Source: Melanopsichium pennsylvanicum (taxonomy: Eukaryota > Basidiomycota > Ustilaginomycetes > Ustilaginales). Taken from it: DNA of 64,000 bases. Both the position numbers and the translations under genes were made by a program. The first letter of the stretch is position 1. Every line of letters starts with the position of its first letter. A model generated the notes under the pieces. The model was not told the DNA's origin. It saw nothing but the letters and a program-made list of their open reading frames with translations, and searched no databases. Location: the NCBI GenBank assembly GCA_900208305.1, contig OAPG01000020.1, forward strand, positions 310,001 to 374,000, read 5' to 3'. This document shows positions 44,815 to 56,148 of this stretch, one piece after another.

Positions 44815-47800
44815 TTAGCGCATGAGCATGCGCAACAACGAACTTAATACTTTGAAACTCAGCGGCTTGACAATGTACCCATCGGCGCCAGTGAGGAAAG
44901 CTTGCCTTTTATCCTCATCCGTGCTTCTACCTGTGAGAGCAAAGATTTTGGATCTGTTCCTAGCCGGCAATTTGACCACCCCACCACTGTTTCCACCATC
45001 CGCTTTCCTACCGCTACCACCACCACTACTACTGCTGCTGCTGCTGCTGCTGAAGGAGTGAGAGTTGTGATACCTCTCCATTTCGATCTTTCGAATGGCT
45101 GCGATGGCGCTGATACCATCCAACACGGGCATGCTGAGATCCATGAGCACCACATCGAAATGATTCGGAGGATACCTCTTGAAAGCGTTGATCCCCTCTT
45201 CACCATTGGTGGCCTCAACGAAATCTACATCGAGCTTGGCGAGGAAGGCTGCTATGACCTTGCGATTGATTGCATTGTCCTCCACACTTAGGATCTGCAT
45301 CCTCTTCCTGTTAGCACCAGATCCGCCTACACCAAGCAGGCTTCCGCCACTGTTCCTACTTGGCGCTACGGCACTTTTGAGTACCGCCCCATCGCCTCCT
45401 TCCAGAGAAATGGTCGAACCTGGTGTGTTTGGCGTATGTGACGTAGAAGGAGTCGGCACACGCTCAAAGTAGCCGTCCCCGTCGACGCCATCTCTAGGCG
45501 AGTTGCCAGCCAATGGAGACATGTGCACATGCTTGTGCAACCTCGGCTCGTGGTATGTGATGCTCCTTGCGGGCAACAGCGGTCTGCTTGGCTTGGGAGA
45601 TTTCGAGGCAGTCGCGTTCTCGTTCCCGCTATCCATACGAGCCTCGGTCGAGTGGCGTCTGATCAAGCTATTCGATGCGGAGCCAGGAGGTTCGGGCGAC
45701 ATGTGGTACGATCGCGTTCGGTCCACTATGGTCTCGAGGGTGGGTCGTCTAAGATCTCGGATCTGACAGCCTGCGGCAGCAGGTACCGCCTGCTCACGGG
45801 TCGCAGCAAGTTGTCCGAGCTTTGACGAAGCCTCAGCAGCCATATCTTGGGCAACTGGTCCGGGTGTAGAGCCTTCCGCACGGGGCGTGATGGATGCATT
45901 AGACTCGAACGATCCAAGCTCGTGACCAGGATGCGTGTTAATGTCAGGACGACTGTGGCGGGGGGCAAAATACGAGCCGCCTTGTTCCATGACTTTCTGC
46001 GCTGAGCCGGCTTCACCCGGGGAGGGCAAAGGAGTGCTGGGCTTCGTCTCTTCCGTTGAAGGTGGATCTCCGGATCGCTTGCGCTCGAGGCACTGCAGAC
46101 AAAAGTCCACAACGCCCTCCAGCTTGGCTGGTCCGGCAGGTTTAAACAAGATCCGCGCTACTCCGCCTGCTGCGTGGTAGTCCTCGCACGCCATCGCGAT
46201 ATCAGAATCTCCACGGCAGGAAGTTAAAAAGATGACGGGGGGCAAGTCTCCCTTGCGCTCCTTCTTGACCTTCTCCAACAGCTTCATGTCGTCGTTGACA
46301 ACGAGCACGTCGCTGTGCTTGACATGATCGTCCAGCTTGGTGCATTCGGAAAGCTTGAACTCCCACCAGTTGAGGAAGTAGCCCTGCAGCGCCAGACGCA
46401 GATCGAGGTCGCCTCGCGACTCATCAAATCCAAGGAGCGCAACGCTATACCCCTGATGAACGTTGACCGTGGGCTTGTAGGTGGGGCCCTCGACATCGTC
46501 GTCCTCGCAAAGCTCGAGTTCGCAAGTGATGCGAATCTCGGTGCCTTCGCCTTCGGTACTCCAGACATCGATCTTGCCGTTCAACGAGGGTGACTGAACG
46601 ATGCTGTTGACAATCGAAAGACCGAGCCCCGTACCAGTCCCATGAGGATTCTCCTGGGTGAAGGGGTGGAACAGCTGATCCTCCAAGAATGTCCGGGAAA
46701 TACCTCTGCCGGTATCGGTCACCGAGAGCTCGATCATGATGTGTGTAGTGGAACTTTGCACCTCTCGCAGCGAGACATGCACGAAACCAGCTTGAGTGAA
46801 CTTGAGTGAGTTGCCGATCAAATTCATCAAGACACGACGGATACCGCCCGTGTCGCAATTGACCAGCCAGCCATCCTCTCGTAGTGCAATGTCGATGACC
46901 GTCTCCACTTTGTTCTCTCGTGCCGCCTTTGCTCGCGCTTGGACCATGCTTCCGCCTCCACCACCCGCGCTCGAGTCTGGCGGCGCATACACACTGCCGA
47001 TACCGGACGAGGCATTCTCTACCTGCCTGGCCATCTGTCCGATCCAGCTGCTCTCGCACACCTCCTGAATGAGCTTCACCATGTCACACTTGGTCTTGGT
47101 TTGGACTGAGCGCTTGCCTTGTCTCGTGTTACCGCTGAGCTTGGTAAAATCAAGCACATGATTCACTAGCTCTAGCAAACTCTTCCCGCAAGCTTCGACG
47201 GTCTCGAGGTACGACCCCTGCGTGGCGTTGAGCTTCGTCTCTGCAAGCAGTTCCGCTGCTGCGAGAATGCCGTGAAGTGGTGTACGCAATTCGTGCGAAA
47301 TGTTCGAGATGAAGTTGCTCTTGGCCTTGTCGGCAAGCATGATGTCCTTCTTGAGGATAGCGCTCAGCACAATCATGCCCAGTGCACGCAAGTACTGCAT
47401 CCCGCTGACCTGCAGCTCTTCCAGTGCGATAGTTCGCTCCGAGCTGGTGATGTAGGCGCAAAGCAGGGCAAAAGGCTGCTTGTTGAGGCCAAAGATCGGC
47501 ACCAAAAGCAAACCTGTCACGCCAGGAGGCAGGAGCGATCGGAAGGGTGGTGGCGCGTATGAGTAGAACTTGCCCGTGCGATGGATGCGTAAGAACTCGG
47601 CCATCCGGACATGATGGCTGAGAGGCACAAACTCGCTGCGCTCGGGTGGAACACCATCGGCCTCGCTTGCGCCAAGGACGTTCATCGGTGGTACACGCTT
47701 GGCTCTGGCGCTCTGCTCGCCCATGGGTGAGTTGAATGGGCTTCTGAACGTCTCGAAGCCTGTGGTGCCGTCAAATTTGTGTCCGCGAGCACCTCCCTTG

Positions 47801-50800
47801 CTGTGAGGAGTGATAGATTCGCCGGCTGCCGCGAAGGAGGTGCCTCCGACCTCAGATCCGAGGCCGCTGGCAGGCTCAGATGCTGTCTCCTGCGACGAAA
47901 GCGGATTGGCAAAGTAGATCTTGCTGCTGGTTCCTGTACCAAGCTCGCTGGGGACAAAGTCACTCTCATAGGAGTCGATCAGCTCAAAGTGAGAGAGATC
48001 AAAGATGACCGCTCCCGACGCCTGCATTGCTTCGCGCATGCTTTGCGCGGCGAGCTGAAAGACCTTGTGTGTGCCGATGGTGCCCTGCGGGGTGGCGACG
48101 GCCTCCGACTCGCCCTCTTCCGAGTCCATCTCGAGACACTCCTTGGTGAAGAGCTCGACGGAACGCTGCATGCGGTCGCGCATACCGAACTGGATCTTGT
48201 CGCGAAGCAGTTCCATCTCACGCATCACCACGCGAGCAAATTCCTTCAATGTATGGCGTTGACGCGGCCCAAACTCGGAGCGTGGCTTGTCATCGATCAA
48301 ACACAGACTGCCGATGTTGAGACCATCGGAGGTTCGGAGCGGACTTCCGGCGTAGAAGCGGATGTCGGGCGAGCCTTGGACGAGCGGGCTCCCTGAGAAA
48401 CGCCAGTCCTTAACTGCATCGAAAATCACGATCGGCTCATCACTGTCCTGGAGGATGGCATGCGAGCAGAACGAGCAATTACGAGAGCCCGCGAGCGTCT
48501 GCAGTGTCGCGATAGTGATCTCGCCCCCTCCGCCCATTTGCGTCTGGAAAATCTGCTCGTTTTCGCCTACCAGCGTGATGAGAACTAGCTTCGAATTGAA
48601 GACGAGCTTGACCAAGTGGGCGATTCTCTCAAAATTGGGATTGCCTGCGATCTTGGGGGGGCCGTACCGCGAAAGAGCATGCAGTCGCGACCCTTCGTGA
48701 GGCGGCACGATGGAGGGGAGGTAGCCGTGGTCGCGGTAGAAGAGCTCGGTGCGCTTTCCTGCAGCGAGGTAGGACTGAATGCGCTGCGACGAGGTCGTGG
48801 TCATCAACGGCCTCGGGCGCGCCGTTGCATTTGCAGCAAGAGATACATCCCTCGCGCTGACATCATAGGGCGTGGCACCACCACTTGCGCCATCGCTGAC
48901 ATCTTTGGGTGCTGAGGCAGGAGAGGTGGTGACGGTTCCGCGAAGATCGATGCGAGTCTCTCCACTGTGCTTCCCGCCGACGAAATGCGCGACACTGACA
49001 GTGGGACCCTTGTTGGTGGAGGCCGACGCAGAGGCCGAAGCGCTGGAGCTAGAACCGCCGCCCATAGAGAGGTGTGATAGCGCCTGCACGCCTTCTCGCG
49101 GTCCACCGGCCGCCGAGATGGAAGGGCGAGGAGAGCTGCCTGGAAAACTGGCGCTATGCGATACCAAGGAACATTTCGAGTCGCGGCCTCCATCGATGCG
49201 GCTGCGTTCAACGTCGGCACGTTCCGACCGTTCCATGCTCGTCCGTCTGGCAGCACGACGCAACCCGGCTACTGTCACGTTGTCGAAGGTAATCTCGTTG
49301 AAGTTGGCCCCCTTCGGTTCAGCAGCGGCTGCGCCAGATGCCTGCCGCGACATGGCCTCAGCAAAGCTGGAAAAACCTTCCGGTGCTGATTGCCACACCA
49401 CGGGTTGTTTGGGGCCACCGTGAGTCGACTGGATTGGCGTTGGCCCGGGTCGGTTGAGCCCTTCGAGCTCCAAGTCTTCCTTATGCTCGGGAGACTCACC
49501 TCGGCCAGCGGTCGGAGTGCCAGATTCTCTCAGAACGCTGTCTGCAAGTTTCGACTTGGCCCGTGTCGATGGCGTGGTATCGGCTTGAGGTGTCGACATC
49601 GGAGAGATGCCTTCCACGCCGAAATGTGCTGGACTCTTCTGCTTGAGAGGTGTGGAGCTCTGCATCGGATCGGCGATGGCTTTGGCCGGTGTTCCGAATA
49701 CAGGCTTGAAAGGATCGTCTGACAAGATTCGATTGGCTGGGGCCACAGCTTCGCGAGCCTCTTCGAGGATGGAATCGGAATGCTGTCGGCGACTGTTGTG
49801 TTGCGGTGGTGGAGCAAGCTGCTGCGCAGGCGCCAACGCCATGCGATCCGCTTGCGAAGGCAGCTCCTTGCGTGACCCTCTCAAAGGGATGCCTTCAGGT
49901 ACAGTCTTGGCTCGCTGTGGCGAGTGCGCTTCTTCGGGACGGTCCGGCGTTTCTTCCACAGCGTTGCCGTGAAGCCCTCTGGCAAGCATCTTCTTGCCAA
50001 CGCTTGTGGACAGACGTGACACAGCCGACATGCTTGCCGAAGGCTCCCTGAGCGCCGTCAGAATGTTGGCGTCAATGTCGTTGCTCGCTGCCGCTGTGGA
50101 CCGTGTGCCATCGACGCGGGAGGTGCTGGGCTCGTCGTTGGAAAGTTGAACAGAAGCCTTCTTGGGAGACGAGATGTACTCCATGGTATGCGGACGTAAT
50201 GGCGTCTTGTCCTCATAGCCGTCGAAATTGAAAGAACCCGCTTCGACGTCTAGGGGAAGAGAAGCGACGGTATTGGAGTCACCGTTTTCGGGATGAGCAT
50301 CCGTGCTGCCTCGAGCGCTGAGTGGCAGGCTGTGCGGCTCTAATTCGGCGGCGATGGACAAGGTTGCATGTGCAGCAGTCCCTTGCTCCGAACGAGGCAT
50401 AAAGTATTCCAAAGAAGGTCTGCGTCGATTGGCAACTCCAGGTGCGGTCGCGTGTTCGTCTCCGGATGATTCCGAAATCGTGATACGGACTTTTGCACCA
50501 GGAAATGCTGTGGACTGGCCTGGCGGTTGCGGTATGAGGCCAGGATTCCAGCGCCCTCGAGCATATGCGTAAACGAAATTGGCCCAGTCATAGGCGCCAG
50601 CTTCGATCGATTGCAGGGAAGGGTCCCCGTCAGCAGCTGGCGGTGCCCCCTTGTTCGTCGGGATAGCCGAAGCACATGCTGTATCTCCGTTCGCAAGTCC
50701 AGCGACTTCCAGTATTGATGACGATGCAGCTTGAAAGGGATGAGAAAATTCTGGGGCTTGCTTGCATCGATTGATGTGTTGTTGCGTGTCTGAAGTCGAG

Positions 50801-51531
50801 GTGGACGGTTCAAATGAGCTAGTAGAGCCTTTCGGCGCTACGGACGGAAGATAGCTCAGTGCACCAGGGGCGGCGACACCAGGCTGGCTGCGCAATTTGT
50901 ACCAGGCAGGATGGTCGGAAACGTTGAGCTGCTGGGGGTTCTCTTCGTACTTATCCTCATCTTCGCTCTCGACGCTTCCTCCGCTGATGGATGAGCCGCG
51001 ATTTGAAGGGCTGGCTGCTGTTGGAGCGAGATTGTCAGGTGCATGAGCGACCGAGGCAGCTGACGAGGTCTCGTCGGCGCCGACTTCGGATGAGCTGGAG
51101 GAGGCGTAAGTCTCACCGCGGTAGCCATGGGTGAAGCTGCGGGATGCGGAAGCCGAAGCTGCGCCCATGCCCCTCCACGCGCCACGTCGGACGGCACCGG
51201 ATGACGAGACGGACGAACGAGGAGAAGAGATGCCGCTCTTGATGTGCACCCTGGCGGCTGCGAGTGCATCATTCGAATCGAAACTGCTGGCATCGTCAAA
51301 GTCGGAAGCCGGCATACGCATCTTGGTGGATTTGAGCTGAGGTGAGGTGGAGGAAGATGGTGTGGCTGTTTGACCACCGATGGGAATCGAGTCCACAGAT
51401 GAGGTGTGCACCGACTGTGAGGAAGAAGAGCCTGAAGATACGTGTGCTGCTGCTCCGTCGGGGTGAAGTCTGGATTGGGACAGCGGGGCGGCTGAAGAGC
51501 CCGAGGGCGGCGTAGATCCGGAAAGCTCCAT
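44815..51531 (-). CDS. GAF-domain hybrid histidine kinase with degenerate plus canonical receiver domains
   Basis: 2238 residues from ATG 51531 (MELSGSTPPS); an in-frame ATG at 51567 would add 12. Phosphorelay sensor expected to pass phosphate to an Ypd1-type HPt protein. Order: ~950 residues of Ser/Pro/Ala-rich disorder; GAF domain ~970-1115 (CSFCSHAILQ, FYAGSPLRTSDGLNIGSLC); HisKA with phospho-His 1413 in FISNISHELRTPLHG; HATPase ~1555-1678 with N-box MNLIGNSLKFTQ, DTGRGISRTF and GTGLGLSIVNSIV; a receiver-like domain ~1690-1820; a Ser/Pro-rich spacer; and a C-terminal receiver with ILSVEDNAINRKV, phospho-Asp 2131 in VVLMDLSMPVLDG, and YIVKPLS. The first receiver-like unit has Asn where the Asp is expected (DVLVVN). 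No transmembrane segments or HAMP repeats, so probably soluble. The input ligand cannot be read from sequence. Confidence 0.92.
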   Translation of the reverse strand: MELSGSTPPSGSSAAPLSQSRLHPDGAAAHVSSGSSSSQSVHTSSVDSIPIGGQTATPSSSTSPQLKSTKMRMPASDFDDASSFDSNDALAAARVHIKSGISSPRSSVSSSGAVRRGAWRGMGAASASASRSFTHGYRGETYASSSSSEVGADETSSAASVAHAPDNLAPTAASPSNRGSSISGGSVESEDEDKYEENPQQLNVSDHPAWYKLRSQPGVAAPGALSYLPSVAPKGSTSSFEPSTSTSDTQQHINRCKQAPEFSHPFQAASSSILEVAGLANGDTACASAIPTNKGAPPAADGDPSLQSIEAGAYDWANFVYAYARGRWNPGLIPQPPGQSTAFPGAKVRITISESSGDEHATAPGVANRRRPSLEYFMPRSEQGTAAHATLSIAAELEPHSLPLSARGSTDAHPENGDSNTVASLPLDVEAGSFNFDGYEDKTPLRPHTMEYISSPKKASVQLSNDEPSTSRVDGTRSTAAASNDIDANILTALREPSASMSAVSRLSTSVGKKMLARGLHGNAVEETPDRPEEAHSPQRAKTVPEGIPLRGSRKELPSQADRMALAPAQQLAPPPQHNSRRQHSDSILEEAREAVAPANRILSDDPFKPVFGTPAKAIADPMQSSTPLKQKSPAHFGVEGISPMSTPQADTTPSTRAKSKLADSVLRESGTPTAGRGESPEHKEDLELEGLNRPGPTPIQSTHGGPKQPVVWQSAPEGFSSFAEAMSRQASGAAAAEPKGANFNEITFDNVTVAGLRRAARRTSMERSERADVERSRIDGGRDSKCSLVSHSASFPGSSPRPSISAAGGPREGVQALSHLSMGGGSSSSASASASASTNKGPTVSVAHFVGGKHSGETRIDLRGTVTTSPASAPKDVSDGASGGATPYDVSARDVSLAANATARPRPLMTTTSSQRIQSYLAAGKRTELFYRDHGYLPSIVPPHEGSRLHALSRYGPPKIAGNPNFERIAHLVKLVFNSKLVLITLVGENEQIFQTQMGGGGEITIATLQTLAGSRNCSFCSHAILQDSDEPIVIFDAVKDWRFSGSPLVQGSPDIRFYAGSPLRTSDGLNIGSLCLIDDKPRSEFGPRQRHTLKEFARVVMREMELLRDKIQFGMRDRMQRSVELFTKECLEMDSEEGESEAVATPQGTIGTHKVFQLAAQSMREAMQASGAVIFDLSHFELIDSYESDFVPSELGTGTSSKIYFANPLSSQETASEPASGLGSEVGGTSFAAAGESITPHSKGGARGHKFDGTTGFETFRSPFNSPMGEQSARAKRVPPMNVLGASEADGVPPERSEFVPLSHHVRMAEFLRIHRTGKFYSYAPPPFRSLLPPGVTGLLLVPIFGLNKQPFALLCAYITSSERTIALEELQVSGMQYLRALGMIVLSAILKKDIMLADKAKSNFISNISHELRTPLHGILAAAELLAETKLNATQGSYLETVEACGKSLLELVNHVLDFTKLSGNTRQGKRSVQTKTKCDMVKLIQEVCESSWIGQMARQVENASSGIGSVYAPPDSSAGGGGGSMVQARAKAARENKVETVIDIALREDGWLVNCDTGGIRRVLMNLIGNSLKFTQAGFVHVSLREVQSSTTHIMIELSVTDTGRGISRTFLEDQLFHPFTQENPHGTGTGLGLSIVNSIVQSPSLNGKIDVWSTEGEGTEIRITCELELCEDDDVEGPTYKPTVNVHQGYSVALLGFDESRGDLDLRLALQGYFLNWWEFKLSECTKLDDHVKHSDVLVVNDDMKLLEKVKKERKGDLPPVIFLTSCRGDSDIAMACEDYHAAGGVARILFKPAGPAKLEGVVDFCLQCLERKRSGDPPSTEETKPSTPLPSPGEAGSAQKVMEQGGSYFAPRHSRPDINTHPGHELGSFESNASITPRAEGSTPGPVAQDMAAEASSKLGQLAATREQAVPAAAGCQIRDLRRPTLETIVDRTRSYHMSPEPPGSASNSLIRRHSTEARMDSGNENATASKSPKPSRPLLPARSITYHEPRLHKHVHMSPLAGNSPRDGVDGDGYFERVPTPSTSHTPNTPGSTISLEGGDGAVLKSAVAPSRNSGGSLLGVGGSGANRKRMQILSVEDNAINRKVIAAFLAKLDVDFVEATNGEEGINAFKRYPPNHFDVVLMDLSMPVLDGISAIAAIRKIEMERYHNSHSFSSSSSSSSSGGGSGRKADGGNSGGVVKLPARNRSKIFALTGRSTDEDKRQAFLTGADGYIVKPLSFKVLSSLLRMLMR

Positions 51532-54500
51532 AATGACGGAAGCTGCTAGGGACGTACGACACTGCACAGGACAGCCTGATACGTGTGCAGAGTCTTATGT
51601 TTCGTGTGTGGCTAGGGTCAAAGAGAAAATGCTGGCAAATCAAGCCGACGGATGACTTGAAGTGCGAAACGAGGGTTGTACGTGAACAAAGGCGAGCTTT
51701 CTAACGCTGAACACTTTGATGGAAGGGTTGAGAGCGGGTGCCTGTGCTAAAGGAAAGTCGTTCTAGGCAACGGAGGTCATCGGTAAGTGTGGAGCGGAAG
51801 CGATGAGGGGAATGGGCTCTCCAGCGACGGTCGGTTTGGGCGCCAGGAACAGACGGCTGCAACGCTGTGCTGATATCTAGAAGTGGGTCTGTACTCTGCT
51901 GCAGAGTTTATGTGTCAACCTAGAAGTCGCAGACTGATTCGTCGATGTCGCAGCCAGGCGTGCCACACAGGCTTGACGAGCGGAAGCCGAAGAGTAGGCG
52001 AAGGTGGTTGTTGGAAAGATGAATGCCGAAAGCTCTGAAGGCTGTTGTAAATTGTAGATTGGAGCCGGTGCTGCAGGCTCTGAACCTGAAAGGTCTCGAA
52101 GCAGGGTCGACAACGACGTTATGTATTGTAGCTGGCCAGGACGAAGCTCTCGATACCGCTAGGGAGGATGAAGAAGGGGTGCGCGCGCCAAAGTTGAAGT
52201 TGGTCTATAAGTGGACCAATGACCACGCGAGCTCTTCCTGCTAGAGGATTCCAGCTGAAAGCCCTGATGCAGAGGTGGGTGTGATCGGTGGCAAGGATGA
52301 GCACGGAGCTCGGAGGCTGAAGTGTGGGTATTGAAGAAGGCAATGATGCTTGGATGGGACGATGATGATGCGAAAAGGATCAAGTAGATACTGGTTGGGC
52401 GAGTGCAAACACCAAGACGATGGAGGAGATGGCGGTGATAATACGACCAAAGGGTGAGCTGAAGCCGACGAGTAACGATCGGGGCCAGCAGAAGATGGCT
52501 TCTTGTTGGTTGCTGCGGGATGTGAGGGCGCGCGCTCTTGGGTGGAGGGAAGGCAGACGGGCGGGGGGTCAGGCGGGAGAGAAGCGGGAATAGGCAATTA
52601 TGCCCGAAAATGTGACAGAAGCGAGGGAGAGGGCTCTGATGAGAGAGAATATTGAGACCAAAATCGACTGACCGAGTCAGGTTGGATCAGGAGGTCAGGG
52701 GAGGTCAGAGCGGAGGCAGAGAGGAACGAAATGACATAGAACAGATGAATCCAAAGCCAAAGTCAGAGCCCAAAAAGGTCACAGTGCATCGAAGCTGCCT
52801 CTCCATCTCCGCGATCCTCTCACACTGTGGCTGTGGCCAACAGTACTTTATGCCGACGCTATTTCATTTCCATTTTCTTGCTTTCGAAGACTTGCATTCA
52901 CTCATTGAATCCACACTCAAGCTTGTCTTCAGCAATCTCATGCAGAGGTCTGCAACTGAGCTTTCTTGAGAAACTGCTGCAGAACGAAAAAGGGCGCCCC
53001 TGCGAGTCCTGATCATGAAGATTTAAAGAGCCGCAGTCAAGAAGGTCAAACTCAGATCGACGCGCCCAATTCCTGCACTGTATAGTAAATTAGAATACAG
53101 CACTGTAAGGTCACTCTGTCAACAATAGCGGCACAGCACCATCGACCACAGGGTTGGTTGGTTTTTTTTTTTTTTGGTTTTTTTGCTGCTATTTTTGACC
53201 TTGGATCTCTCTTGCTTGTGATGTAATCGGAACGGCTTGTACAGCATCGCAACTTAATATTCTAGCTCGCTTGTCATATGCTCTTGGCAATCACAAAGTA
53301 TCGCAAGGCTGGTCGACCAAATAGTTTCCGTTCGACTTTGCTCTGACTTTAACTCTTTGCTCGCAACATTCGGGATGCATAAGAAGCAACAAAGAAATGG
53401 TGGCCCTTGCTGCGTAGAGCCGGGCCGTGTCCATATTGAATGAATTCAACTGGGACAGAACGAAGTGAAATGAGATCGTAGCTTGCTCCATCCCCCCCCG
53501 CTAAGTTAACCCCCCCATCGGGCATGCCGACCTAATTCGGAGTACTTACGATTTGCATAGCAGAAATTAACCTTTGGATACAATACCATTTGCCTCGAGT
53601 CAAAACGACTTGAAGCTTGAAATGATTCGAAACCGCTTCTCTTAATACTACGCGCTCTACCACGGGCTCCTCTCGTCAATTTCGCCTTCCCCTCCCCCCC
53701 AAACATACTGCGACGGACCAGCGCGAGGCTTGTAGTTCACACCGCGCGAAGGCTCATATGCCAGAGTGTGAGACGGCGATCAAATTTCTAGCTTTATGGT
53801 GGCTGCCGGTGTTGCCTACATACTCAGCAGACTGAGTTGAATACGATGAGGTCCAGACTTTCGGGAATCACCCTTCGGAGGCATCTGGAGCAATAGAGAG
53901 TCCAAATGTCATCTAAGAGGGCCGGGGGCCACGTAAACGTCGGTTTTTTTTTTGTTTTTTTTTTTTTGTTTTTTTCCCTTTTGGCTCGCAGACACTTTGT
54001 ACGGCGGCAAGTGACAAATGCCGTGCGTCGGGCTCGATTCTGCAAGGTGTTTGCTTCTCTACGGCAACCAAAGCTCGCTCTTACCGCCTTTTCTTTTCTC
54101 TTTGCGATTAGCTTGATCAATCCGTATCCCAGCTCCCGAAGCGATTCGATCTTCTCCACGTGGCCAAAAGGGCCAAGGCGAGCGAATATCGAAGCAGATT
54201 TCATGAGGGACTTTCGAGGCGCCCGTCAGCCAAATGACATCATTTTGCTTGCTGAGGTTGTGCATTTCACAAGCTCACATGATGCCAAACCAAATTTGGG
54301 ACAGGCTCAACGAACGCAGCAGACACAACATGAATTTTGTTGCGTGCGTGCTTGCTTGCTTGTGCCTGCCAATCTTACATACACACCATTCTATCCATTC
54401 TTGCACTTCTACAGCGCTGTCACAGAACGCATGCCGCCTTGAGACGTGAAAATGCCTTGAGTGTGACTCGACGGTCGTCAAGGGTCATGTTGATGCCGAA

Positions 54501-55589
54501 CCGATGAAGAGCTCTTCAAGTCCTCGACAACATCACCCGACTTCATAGCGAGTCGAAAGCTGGAGTGCACATTAGTACTTGCAATTAGTGAACCTCCACG
54601 TTGTTGGAGCAAAGGGTGCAATGGTGCAGTGCAAGTGGACGCTGTGTCATTTGTGACCAATCACGTTGCGGCTTGAAGCTGGATACTTGTGCGCGAGGTC
54701 AAGACCAACGTGACCTGAATATCAAAGCTCGTAGGCTTGCATACAAGTCGGGAGAGTTTTGGCTCACACTCTTCGGAGCAAAGCCGACTCTTGTCCTTTG
54801 CACCTATCGTATGAGGCGGCTTGAGCCGATAACTATAATCAGAGGTACGGGCAGAACACAGGTCGCAAAGTACAAATTTTATACCACCGAAAGCACATGC
54901 ATCACCAGATTCGACTACGGACAGAGTGTCGTCATCAAAACACCCTTTCCCGAAGCTCGAAATTTGAGGCTGAAATGAGGATAGTGTAGGCTTTGTCAGG
55001 ATCCCACGCACTTGGGATGGTAATCGGCGAACAAAAATTGGCACGAAAAAGGAGGCTAAAGTGTGGCGCCCTCTTTCGTGAAACACATCAAGCCATGTGA
55101 CTGCTCAGACTCTTCTGGGAACGTGCATGTAACCTCGGCTTGGTTGTTGTCGACGTAGAGCAAGTGGATCAGCATGACTATCGAAAGCCATCCGAACCAG
55201 CGGACACGTATTGCAAAATTTTCGACGGACCAAGGCTGCATCCTAACCCACATGCTCTGATTCCATTGGATCTCTCGTATCAGTATGGGCGACCCACGTG
55301 TAAGGCGGGGCGAAACAGTCTCTCGCGAGTCCCTGGAGCGATTCTTTTGGAGTGTGTTCACTGCATGATTAGGTCAGAGCCTTTACCGAGACTGGCAACG
55401 TCAAGAAAACGTGGACGAGCTTAATTGGAACCCGTTAGAATGAATCCCACCTTGCTTCGATGCTCCACCCATCCTGGCAGCAACTATTGCGATGCCTTGC
55501 TGACCACGTGATCCTCAAAGACTATGACGATTGCAAGATTGACGCAGGATTGATGTAGATTAGGCTGTGGCGGTCCAAGATAAGGAGAG

Positions 55590-55625
55590 CCTGAGATTCA
55601 AAGTTGGCCTGAGATTCAAAGTTGG
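55590..55625. repeat. 18-bp tandem duplication
   Basis: cctgagattcaaagttgg repeated exactly twice, head to tail, in the gap upstream of kha1. Confidence 0.9.
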
Positions 55626-56110
55626 GATCTGCCGATCACAAATTGGGCTCGTCCAAAGCAAACCACGAACTTGCATCAGAGATGTTTGCGATCTCGGTAT
55701 TAACATCTAAAAGTTCTTTTTTTTTCTGTTCGAAGGCTCTAAGCTTTGTGGTTCTTTGCAGAAATCAAGCTACCACTGAACTCTCTTTGACTCGCATGAT
55801 GATCAAATAGCGGCTTTTTGAGTCATTTGTGTGTGAGCGATGATCGCAAACCCCGCATATGGATGAATGCAAGCAGCTCCTATCTGTGCTGCGGGGTGGG
55901 CTGAGGCGTTGAGGGGAGTATGGTGGGTCCCGCTTTATGCGCGCCGTGCTGATGGCAACCGGATGTTTTCAGCTTTTTCTGATAGGCGCCATATTACATT
56001 ATTGTATGGTGCCAAAAGTGCGCGCCAAGCGTGGTATTGCAAGGGTAAGGGTAATTTGTACACAACAATGCATGCACAGCCTACTGCACACTTTATTGTG
56101 TTGCATCCAG

Positions 56111-56148
56111 AAGGAAAAGAAGACGCAAGAAGGAAAAGAAGACGCAAA
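56111..56148. repeat. 19-bp tandem duplication
   Basis: aaggaaaagaagacgcaag followed immediately by a copy differing only in its last base. Confidence 0.9.

Noticed and set aside
53600..53680. tRNA-like sequence on the minus strand (gtggtagagcgcg ... ggtttcgaatc)
   Set aside because: D-arm and T-loop-like words are present, but the D-stem has a mismatch and neither the T-stem nor an acceptor stem can be paired, so I do not call a tRNA.
53906..54442. 178-codon plus-strand frame with a Phe-rich start
   Set aside because: Its length comes from a T-homopolymer region read as poly-Phe; the rest has no recognisable feature.
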